This document shows positions 57,692 to 64,000 of a stretch of DNA of 64,000 nucleotides, piece after piece. The stretch's first letter is position 1. Each line of letters starts with the position of its first letter. The notes beneath the pieces are model-generated. The model worked only from the letters and a program-made list of their open reading frames with translations, ran no database searches and was not told where the DNA came from. This DNA is from Nonomuraea thailandensis (GTDB taxonomy: Bacteria; Actinomycetota; Actinomycetes; Streptosporangiales; Streptosporangiaceae), in contig NZ_JAMZEB010000002.1 in assembly GCF_024172165.1 (NCBI RefSeq), positions 1,178,001 to 1,242,000 on the forward strand. The letters run 5' to 3'. Made by a program: the position numbers and the translations under genes.

Positions 57692-58399
57692 ATGGAGCAC
57701 ATCGCCAGGGATGCCGACATCGCCCCCGTAGCCGCGCTGATCGCCGACCCCACGCGGGCCGCGATGCTGACGGCGTTGCTGGGCGGGCGGGCGCTGGCCG
57801 CGGGGGAGCTGGCCAGGATGTCCGGGGTGAGCGCGGCCACCGCGAGCGCCCACCTGGCCAAGCTGCTCGACGGCCGGCTCGTGGACGTCGTCCGCCAGGG
57901 CCGCCACCGCTACTACCGCCTGGCCGGGCACGAGATCGCCGAGGTGCTGGAGGTGCTGGCCGGGATCAGCGCCCGCCCGCCGGTGCGCTCCCTGCGCCAG
58001 TCGCGGCAGGCCAGGATGCTGGAGGAGGCCCGTACGTGTTACGACCACCTGGCGGGGCGGGCCGGGGTGGGGCTGCTCGACCGGCTCAGGGAGGGCGGCT
58101 ACTACGACGGGCAGGACGTGACGGAGGCGGGGGAGCGGCTGCTGTCGCGGCTGGGCGTGGACGTCGCGGGCGCGCGCCGGTCGAGGAGGCGCTTCGCGCC
58201 GGAATGCCTCGACTGGACCGAGCGCCGGGCGCACCTCGGCGGGGCGCTCGGCGCGGCGATCACGGAGGTGCTGTTCGAGCGGGGATGGTACCGGCGGGGG
58301 AGCGTGCCCAGGGCGGTGCTCCTCACGGACGAGGGCAGGGAGGGGCTGGCCGAACTGTTCTCCGGTAAGGGGCTAACATCGGTTACGCCGGTTACCTGA
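57692..58399 (+). CDS. ArsR-family transcriptional regulator
   Basis: This 235-residue regulator has an ArsR winged HTH (IADPTRAAMLTALLGGRALA, ELARMSGVSAATASAHLAKL, wing RQGRHRYYRLAGHE) and an extra C-terminal helical domain of about 130 residues. No Cys pair for metal sensing is seen in the recognition helix. It lies 16 nt before hutH on the same strand, so it may regulate or be co-transcribed with histidine breakdown. GCAGG lies next to the ATG. Confidence 0.87.
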   Translation: MEHIARDADIAPVAALIADPTRAAMLTALLGGRALAAGELARMSGVSAATASAHLAKLLDGRLVDVVRQGRHRYYRLAGHEIAEVLEVLAGISARPPVRSLRQSRQARMLEEARTCYDHLAGRAGVGLLDRLREGGYYDGQDVTEAGERLLSRLGVDVAGARRSRRRFAPECLDWTERRAHLGGALGAAITEVLFERGWYRRGSVPRAVLLTDEGREGLAELFSGKGLTSVTPVT

Positions 58400-58415
58400 A
58401 CGAGAGAGACGCACC

Positions 58416-59966
58416 ATGCGCGACAACGGAGTCGTGAACGTCGGTCCGGAGCCCCTGACCTTCGACGACGTCATCAGGGTGGCCCGCCACGGAGCCCCCG
58501 TACAGCTCACCGACGATGCCATCGCCGCCATCGCGGCAGCCCGCCAGCGGGTGAACGAGCTGGCCGAGAGCCCCGTGCCCGCGTACGGCATCTCGACCGG
58601 GTTCGGCGCGCTGGCCACCCGGCACATCGATCCGGCGCTGCGTGCCCAGCTCCAGCGCTCGCTGGTGCGCTCGCACGCGGCTGGCAGCGGGCCCGAGGTG
58701 GAGACCGAGGTGGTGCGCGCGCTCATGCTGCTGCGGCTGAGCACGCTGGCCACCGGCCACACCGGCATCAGGCCGACCACGGCCAAGACCCTGGCCGCGC
58801 TGATCAGCGCGGGCATCACCCCGATCGTGCACGAGTACGGCAGCCTCGGCTGCTCGGGCGATCTGGCTCCGCTGGCGCACGTGGCGCTCACGCTCATGGG
58901 CGAGGGCGTCGTACGGGACGCCTCGGGCACCGTGCAGCCGGCGGCCGAGGCGCTCAAGCAGGCGAGGATCGACCCGGTCGAGCTGGCCGCCAAGGAGGGC
59001 CTGGCGCTGATCAACGGCACGGACGGCATGCTCGGCATGCTGATCCTGGCCATCGACGACCTCACCAGGCTGGTCAGGACCGCCGACGTGAGCGCCGCGA
59101 TGAGCGTGGAGGCGCTGCTGGGCACCGACCGCGTGTTCGCCCCCGAGCTGCAGGCGCTGCGGCCGCACCCGGGCCAGGCGCTGTCCGCCGCGAACATGAC
59201 GAAGGTGCTGCGCGACTCGGGCATCATGGCCAGCCACCGCGACCCGGCCGCCTGCACCCGCGTCCAGGACGCCTACTCCCTGCGCTGCGCGCCCCAGGTC
59301 GCCGGCGCGGCCCGCGACACGATCGCGCACGCCGCCACCGTGGCCGGCCGGGAGCTGGCCAGCGCCATCGACAACCCGGCCGTGCTGACCGACGGCCGGG
59401 TCGAGTCGAACGGCAACTTCCACGGCGCGCCCCTGGCGTACGTGCTGGACTTCCTCGCCGTCGTGGCCGCCGACCTGGCCTCGATGTCGGAGCGCCGCAC
59501 CGACCGCTTCCTGGACGTGGCCCGCAACCACGGCCTGCCCGCGTTCCTGGCCGACGACCCCGGCGTGGACTCCGGCCACATGATCGCCCAGTACACCCAG
59601 GCCGCCATCGTCTCGGAGCTGAAGCGCCTGGCCGTGCCCGCCAGCGTCGACTCCATCCCCAGCTCGGCCATGCAGGAGGACCACGTCTCCATGGGCTGGT
59701 CGGCGGCCCGCAAGCTGCGCAGGTCCGTCGACGGGCTCACCAGGGTGCTGGCCGTCGAGGTGCTCACCGCCGCCCGCGCGATCGACCTGCGCGCCCCGCT
59801 GGAGCCCGCGCCCGCGACGGCCGCCGTGGTCCGGGCGCTGCGCGAGACCGTGCCCGCGCCGGGCCCCGACCGGTTCCTGGCCCCGGAGATCGACTCGGCC
59901 GTGCGCCTGGTGGCCGAGGGCGGCGTGGTCGCGGCGGCGGAGACCGTCACCGGCCCGCTGGACTAA
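58416..59966 (+). CDS. hutH: histidine ammonia-lyase
   Basis: This 516-residue enzyme converts histidine to urocanate and ammonia. Its MIO prosthetic group is made from the tripeptide at 146-148, here Cys-Ser-Gly in GSLGCSGDLAPLAH; most family members have Ala-Ser-Gly, but I recall Cys-Ser-Gly in Streptomyces HutH. Other motifs are YGISTGFGALA with the catalytic Tyr, NGTDGMLG, QDAYSLRCAPQV and SIPSSAMQEDHVSMG. GAGAGAG precedes the ATG. The rest of the hut pathway is not in the window. The stop overlaps the convergent dehydrogenase-RidA gene by 3 nt. Confidence 0.93.
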   Translation: MRDNGVVNVGPEPLTFDDVIRVARHGAPVQLTDDAIAAIAAARQRVNELAESPVPAYGISTGFGALATRHIDPALRAQLQRSLVRSHAAGSGPEVETEVVRALMLLRLSTLATGHTGIRPTTAKTLAALISAGITPIVHEYGSLGCSGDLAPLAHVALTLMGEGVVRDASGTVQPAAEALKQARIDPVELAAKEGLALINGTDGMLGMLILAIDDLTRLVRTADVSAAMSVEALLGTDRVFAPELQALRPHPGQALSAANMTKVLRDSGIMASHRDPAACTRVQDAYSLRCAPQVAGAARDTIAHAATVAGRELASAIDNPAVLTDGRVESNGNFHGAPLAYVLDFLAVVAADLASMSERRTDRFLDVARNHGLPAFLADDPGVDSGHMIAQYTQAAIVSELKRLAVPASVDSIPSSAMQEDHVSMGWSAARKLRRSVDGLTRVLAVEVLTAARAIDLRAPLEPAPATAAVVRALRETVPAPGPDRFLAPEIDSAVRLVAEGGVVAAAETVTGPLD

Positions 59967-61120
59967 CCCGGCAGGGCCACGATCAGGTCGACCTCCAGCA
60001 GCAGCCCCGGCATGAACAGCTTCGACACCTCGACCGTCGTGCTGGCCGGGGCCGTGCCGGTGATGTACTTCCTGCGCACCCGCCCGTACGCGGCCCGGTC
60101 GTCCATGTCGGTCAGGTACGTCCTGATGAACGCGATGTCCTCGAACGTCGCCCCCTGATCGGCGAGGATGCGCGAGATGACCTGGAAGACGTGCTCGGCC
60201 TGGGCCTCCATGGAGCCCTCGCCGACGATGTCCCCGTGCTCGTCGAAGGCGGCCTGCCCGGAGACGTAGAGCATGTCGCCCACGCGCACGGCGTGCGAGT
60301 ACATGCCGTTCGTGGCGGGGATCGCCGAGAGGTTGAGCGGCACCGCCCGGTGGCCGCGAACGCCTGCCGCGTGCTCCGCGATCGCCGTCAGGTCGCGCTC
60401 GCCGAGCCCCGCCGCCCGCGCCTCCCGCAGCCTCGCCCGCGCCGCCGTGGCCATGGTCGCGCCGTCCCACGCCCCCAGCTCCAGGTCCTTCGTGGCGTGG
60501 GCCAGCGAGTAGCGGGTCTGCTCCGCAGGCACGCGCAGCCGCTCGGCCAGCACGCCCAGCGGGGTGCCCGACAGCACGTCGATCAGCGCGCCGCGGTCCA
60601 CGCCGTGCGCCTGGCCGTACGCGAACGTCTCGGCCAGCAGCACCTGGGCCGGCACGAGCGCGCTCATCACGGCGATCTTCATGGCCGCGCCGGACCCGAG
60701 CGGCCCGCACTCGCGCACCGTCCCGAACACCGACAGCACCTCATGGCATCCCCGCACGTCGCCGCCGGCCAGCACGGTCAGCGTGCCCTCGGCGGCGGGG
60801 CCCACGCTGCCCAGCACCGGCGCGTCCACCAGCCCCACCTCCGGCGGGAGCAGCGTCCGCAGCTCGTGCACCGCCTCGGGGCCGATCGTGGACATCTCCA
60901 CCACCGTCGCCCCCGGCCGCAACCCCGGCAGCGCCGCCGTCAGCACCTCGCGCACCGCCGCCGGGTCGCTCAGCATCGTGATGACCAGATCCGCGCCGTC
61001 CACCGCCGTGGTCACGGGCACCCCGTCGGAGCGCCGCCACGTCGTCACCTTGTGCCCGGCCGACACGAGCCGCCAGGCCATGGGGGCGCCCATGCGCCCC
61101 TGTCCGAGAAATGCGATCAC
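59963..61120 (-). CDS. fusion of 3-hydroxyisobutyrate dehydrogenase-like and RidA-like domains
   Basis: This 385-residue two-domain protein. Residues 1-250 are a beta-hydroxyacid dehydrogenase: IAFLGQGRMGAPMAWRLVSA, DAPVLGSVGPAAEGTLTVLA and catalytic Lys148 in GSGAAMKIAVMSA. Residues 258-385 are a RidA/YjgF domain (GMYSHAVRVGDMLYVSGQAA ... TTVEVSKLFMPGLLLEVDLI). The Arg of imine-deaminating RidA (PARxxVEV) is Ser360 here (PASTTVEV), so deaminase activity is doubtful. The two parts form one continuous frame. The GTG at 61120 opens the Rossmann fold directly. It is divergent from a LysR gene. Confidence 0.85.
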   Translation of the reverse strand: MIAFLGQGRMGAPMAWRLVSAGHKVTTWRRSDGVPVTTAVDGADLVITMLSDPAAVREVLTAALPGLRPGATVVEMSTIGPEAVHELRTLLPPEVGLVDAPVLGSVGPAAEGTLTVLAGGDVRGCHEVLSVFGTVRECGPLGSGAAMKIAVMSALVPAQVLLAETFAYGQAHGVDRGALIDVLSGTPLGVLAERLRVPAEQTRYSLAHATKDLELGAWDGATMATAARARLREARAAGLGERDLTAIAEHAAGVRGHRAVPLNLSAIPATNGMYSHAVRVGDMLYVSGQAAFDEHGDIVGEGSMEAQAEHVFQVISRILADQGATFEDIAFIRTYLTDMDDRAAYGRVRRKYITGTAPASTTVEVSKLFMPGLLLEVDLIVALPG

Positions 61121-61178
61121 GTGCTTCAGTGAACACCGGTGCAAGGCATTCCACCACCGACTAGATTGCATGGCAGCC

Positions 61179-62066
61179 ATGCATGATACGAATGCCTTTG
61201 ACACCGGGACGTTGCGGCTCTTCGACGAGGTCGCCAGGAGCGGCTCGTTCACGGCCGCCGCCGAACTGCTCGGATACACCCAGTCGGCGGTCTCCCGCCG
61301 CGTCGCCGCGCTGGAACGCGCCGCCGGAGGGCCGTTGTTCGAACGGCTGGCCCGCGGCGTACGCCTGACACCCGCGGGCGCGGCCCTGCACCGGCACGCC
61401 GTCGCCGTGCTCGACCGGCTCGAACGCGCGGGCGAGGAACTGGCCGCCATCCACCGGGGGCACGGGGGCATCCTGCGGGTGGGCTCGTTCGCCACGGCCA
61501 ACATCGATCTGGTGCCGGGCGCGCTCAAGCGGTTCCTGGAGCGGCGTCCCGGCGTCGAGCTGCGGCTGACCGAGGGGCTCAGCGCCCGGCTGATGGAGCT
61601 GCTGCACGCCGGGGCGCTCGACGTGGCCGTGATCAGCGACTACCCGGCAGGGCTGCCCGGCGAGGGGGCGTGCACGGTGCCGCTGAGACAGGACCGGCTG
61701 CTGGTGGCGCTGCCCGCCGGTCACCGGCTGGCCGGCGAGGCCGACGTGGACCTGCGCGACCTGGCGGGGGAGCCCTGGATCGAGGCCGCGCCGCGCGGCC
61801 AGCCGACGCTGCTGGTGACGGCCTGCGCGGCGGCCGGGTTCACGCCGCGCGGCGGGGCGCGGGTGGCGGAATGGTCGGGCAAGTTCGGATTCGTCGCCGC
61901 GGGGCTCGGGGTGACGCTGGTGCCCGAGCTGGCGGCGCGGGCCGTACCGGCGGATCTGGTGCTCAGACCGCTCAGGGGTACGACACCCGCACGCCAGGTC
62001 TACGCGGCCCTCCCCGAAGCGCCACTGCCCGCCGCGCTGGAGCTGGTCGAGATGCTGGGAGAATAG
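61179..62066 (+). CDS. LysR-family transcriptional regulator
   Basis: This 295-residue regulator has an N-terminal winged HTH (LRLFDEVARSGSFTAAAELL, YTQSAVSRRVAALERAAGGP) and a LysR substrate-binding domain (LRVGSFATANIDLVPGALKR, LDVAVISDYP, GVTLVPELAARAV). It is divergent from the dehydrogenase-RidA fusion, 58 bp apart, the typical arrangement for regulator and target. The ATG at 61179 follows TAGATT (61162-61167) by 11 nt; an in-frame ATG at 61170 would add three residues. The inducer is unknown. Confidence 0.9.
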   Translation: MHDTNAFDTGTLRLFDEVARSGSFTAAAELLGYTQSAVSRRVAALERAAGGPLFERLARGVRLTPAGAALHRHAVAVLDRLERAGEELAAIHRGHGGILRVGSFATANIDLVPGALKRFLERRPGVELRLTEGLSARLMELLHAGALDVAVISDYPAGLPGEGACTVPLRQDRLLVALPAGHRLAGEADVDLRDLAGEPWIEAAPRGQPTLLVTACAAAGFTPRGGARVAEWSGKFGFVAAGLGVTLVPELAARAVPADLVLRPLRGTTPARQVYAALPEAPLPAALELVEMLGE

Positions 62067-62070
62067 AGGT

Positions 62071-63072
62071 GTGTACGACGGATACGCCCACTTAGGCGGC
62101 TTTCTCGCCAGCGGGTTGCGCGATGTGACCTCAGACCTCGCCGCGCTCGACGGTCAGGGCTGGTGGGCCGTCGTGGTCGACTACGAGGGCAAGGTGACGT
62201 GCGCCCGGTTCGACCGGGTGCGCAGGGCGCCCCTGCCCGCACCCGCCGCCTCCTGGCACGGGCCCCGTCCCGGCCAGTGGGTCAGCTCCCTCGACCAGGC
62301 CGCGTACGAGCGCGGCGTGTGGGCCATCCGCGACTACATCGAGCAGGGTGAGGTCTACCAGGCGAACCTTTGCCGCATCTTGACCGCGCCCGTGCCGCGT
62401 GACGCCGACCCGCTCGCCCTGGCGGCCAGGCTGGCGGCCGGCAACCCCGCCCCGTACGCGGCCGTCATCGACATCCCCGGCCTGAGCGTGGTGTCGGCCT
62501 CGCCAGAGCTCTACCTGTCGCGTGACGGCGACGTCGTCGAGTCCCGGCCGATCAAGGGCACCGGCGCGACCGCCGGCGACCTTCTCGACAAGGACTACGC
62601 CGAGAACGTCATGATCGTCGACCTCGTCCGGAACGACCTCGGCAGGGTCGCCGCCGTCGGATCGGTCGAGGTGCCGTCGTTGTGCGCGGTCGAGGAGCAC
62701 CCCGGGCTCGTCCATCTCGTCTCCACCGTGCGGGCCCGGCTCGCGCCGGGGGCGGGCTGGCCGGAGCTGTTCGCGGCCACTTTCCCGCCCGGATCTGTCA
62801 CGGGCGCGCCGAAATCGTCGGCTCTGCGCATCATCAATGAGCTCGAACCAGCACCTCGCGGCCCGTACTGTGGGGCGGTGGGCTGGGTCGACGCCGACCG
62901 AGGCAGGGCGGCGCTGGCCGTAGGCATCAGGACATTCTGGATCTCCGGCAGCGAGATCCGGTTCGGCACGGGAGCGGGCATCACCTGGGGCAGCGATCCC
63001 CGGCGCGAGTGGCTCGAGACCGAGCTCAAAGCAGCCAGGCTCATCTCACTGGCATCCACAGGAGGAAACTGA
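62071..63072 (+). CDS. pabB: aminodeoxychorismate synthase component I-like (PabB)
   Basis: This 333-residue chorismate-utilising enzyme has PIKGTGATAG, ENVMIVDLVRNDLGRVA, FPPGSVTGAPKSSALRIINE and FGTGAGITWGSDP, all normal active-site segments. It lacks the N-terminal third of full PabB/TrpE, so it is a short form. It should convert chorismate to aminodeoxychorismate with ammonia from a PabA subunit encoded elsewhere. The next gene is the matching lyase, one nt after the stop. The start is the GTG at 62071 with TAGAGGT upstream, 4 nt after the LysR stop. Confidence 0.87.
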   Translation: MYDGYAHLGGFLASGLRDVTSDLAALDGQGWWAVVVDYEGKVTCARFDRVRRAPLPAPAASWHGPRPGQWVSSLDQAAYERGVWAIRDYIEQGEVYQANLCRILTAPVPRDADPLALAARLAAGNPAPYAAVIDIPGLSVVSASPELYLSRDGDVVESRPIKGTGATAGDLLDKDYAENVMIVDLVRNDLGRVAAVGSVEVPSLCAVEEHPGLVHLVSTVRARLAPGAGWPELFAATFPPGSVTGAPKSSALRIINELEPAPRGPYCGAVGWVDADRGRAALAVGIRTFWISGSEIRFGTGAGITWGSDPRREWLETELKAARLISLASTGGN

Positions 63073-63903
63073 ATGAACATCCCTGTCTGGGTCAACGGGG
63101 AGCTGATCGACCCCGCTCAGGCCACCGTGTCGGTCTTCGACCACGGGCTGATGGTCGGCGACGGCGTCTTCGAGACCATCAAGATCGTGAACGGCGAGTC
63201 GTTCGCGCTCACCCGGCACCTCGACCGGCTCACGCTCTCCGCCCAGCGCATGGACCTGCCCGACCCCGACGTCGACGCCATCGCCGACGGCATCACCAAG
63301 CTGCTGGAGGTCGCGCCCGCCTGGGCGCTCGGCCGCATCCGCGTCACCTACACCAGCGGCCCCGGCCCCCTCGGCTCCGACCGCGGCGACCAGGGCACGA
63401 CCTCCGTCGTCATCGTGGACGAGCAGAAGCCGTTCCCCGCCACCGCGAACGTCGCCGTCGTGCCGTGGCCGCGCAACGAGCGCGGCGCGCTGTCGGGCGT
63501 CAAGAGCACCTCCTACGGCGACAACGCCAAGGCCCTGCTGCACGCGAAGAGGCGCGGCGGCGGCGAGGCCATCTTCGGCAACCTCGCCGGCGACCTGTGC
63601 GAGGGCACAGGCTCCAACATCTTCGTCGTCCGCGACGGCCGCCTGCTCACCCCCACCCTCAAGTCGGGCTGCCTGGCCGGCGTCACCAGGGCACTGGTGC
63701 TCGAATGGTGCGGCGGCGAGGAGAGCGACGTGCCGCTGTCCGCGCTGTACGAGGCCGAGGAGGCGTTCCTCACCTCCACCACGCGCGACGTGCAGCCGAT
63801 CAAGCTGGTCGACGACACCGAGCTCCCGGTCGCCCCCGGCCCGATCACCACCAAGGTCATGCGCGTCTTCGCCGAACGCTCCGCCGCCGACCTGAACCCG
63901 TGA
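63073..63903 (+). CDS. pabC: aminodeoxychorismate lyase / class IV aminotransferase
   Basis: This 276-residue PLP enzyme of fold type IV has FDHGLMVGDGVFETIKIVNG at the start, PLP Lys in GVKSTSYGDNAKALLHAKRR, then ICEG-type segment DLCEGTGSNIFVVRDGRLLT and LTSTTRDVQPI. Beside pabB it most likely makes 4-aminobenzoate for folate; a D-amino-acid or branched-chain aminotransferase cannot be ruled out from sequence alone. GGAGG lies 6 nt before the ATG. Confidence 0.85.
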   Translation: MNIPVWVNGELIDPAQATVSVFDHGLMVGDGVFETIKIVNGESFALTRHLDRLTLSAQRMDLPDPDVDAIADGITKLLEVAPAWALGRIRVTYTSGPGPLGSDRGDQGTTSVVIVDEQKPFPATANVAVVPWPRNERGALSGVKSTSYGDNAKALLHAKRRGGGEAIFGNLAGDLCEGTGSNIFVVRDGRLLTPTLKSGCLAGVTRALVLEWCGGEESDVPLSALYEAEEAFLTSTTRDVQPIKLVDDTELPVAPGPITTKVMRVFAERSAADLNP

Positions 63904-63935
63904 GCCTGCGGTTCCGCTGATCCCGAGTCCTCCTT

Positions 63936-63955
63936 CCCCGGCCGCGAGGCCGGGG
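63936..63955 (+). terminator. hairpin after pabC
   Basis: CCCCGGCC and GGCCGGGG form a perfect 8-bp stem with a GCGA loop, 32 nt after the pabC stop. No U tract follows. The last 45 bp of the window contain A/T-rich TATATT (63972 area), perhaps the promoter of the next gene. Confidence 0.5.
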
Positions 63956-64000
63956 GACAACGGGCCGCCCTATATTCGCCCTACATTTTCCGCGTTCGGC

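Overview
The window is high-GC DNA with strong G/C third-position bias, many GTG and TTG starts, leaderless-looking promoters, an actinobacterial integration host factor homologue, CE1758/CE1759-type flavin enzymes and an mreBCD-pbp2-rodA cell-wall cluster. This points to a filamentous actinomycete, probably of the Streptosporangiaceae (Nonomuraea-like). The genus is an inference from gene content and style. It looks like ordinary chromosome: I found no integrase, transposase, phage structural gene or CRISPR array.

Layout. 1-2.5 kb: end of a membrane acyltransferase and a NarL-type two-component pair. 2.5-6 kb: an integration host factor paralogue, a GlcG-like protein, and a ROK regulator divergent from an MFS transporter. 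6.2-15.6 kb: a tightly coupled nine-gene operon (LacI regulator, two sugar ABC permeases, binding lipoprotein, FOUR tandem ADP-ribosylglycohydrolase-fold proteins, ribokinase) behind two perfect LacI-type palindromes. This is the most unusual locus here. 15.6-19 kb: NUDIX hydrolase, GntR regulator, and leuA behind a leucine-codon leader peptide and alternative hairpins. 19-25 kb: nucleotidyltransferase, pyrF, a HAD phosphatase, a group of very small exported proteins around a UPF0114 membrane protein, and an HxlR/F420-reductase-like divergent pair. 25-31 kb: endonuclease V divergent from a two-domain kynurenine-formamidase-like protein, then kynurenine 3-monooxygenase and an acyl-CoA ligase; then a glutamine amidotransferase. 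31-35 kb: folate enzymes (folD, cyclodeaminase) and an M1 metallopeptidase. 35-43.5 kb: flavin enzymes, CGNR regulator with MFS transporter, a decayed HigB/HigA toxin-antitoxin locus, IclR regulator, and a DUF59/amidohydrolase pair.

43.5-49.1 kb (minus strand): mreB-mreC-mreD-pbp2-rodA, the elongasome/spore-wall cluster, with a long insertion in MreB and a small tandem duplication between mreC and mreD. 49.2-54.4 kb: a TPR protein, a SnoaL-like protein and a very large polytopic membrane protein. 54.6-54.9 kb: tRNA-Gly, tRNA-Cys and tRNA-Val in one unit. 55-64 kb: an SDR, a ferritin-like protein divergent from a hemerythrin, an ArsR regulator followed by hutH, a dehydrogenase-RidA fusion, a LysR regulator, and pabB/pabC-like genes.

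Recurring theme: many genes start about 7 nt downstream of a TANNNT -10 element with no Shine-Dalgarno, which suggests leaderless mRNAs. In at least two divergent pairs (4713/4737 and 25705/25724) the two -10 elements overlap on opposite strands, so one A/T-rich island appears to serve both genes. Functions are called from motifs and domain order read directly in the translated sequence; no database search was run.
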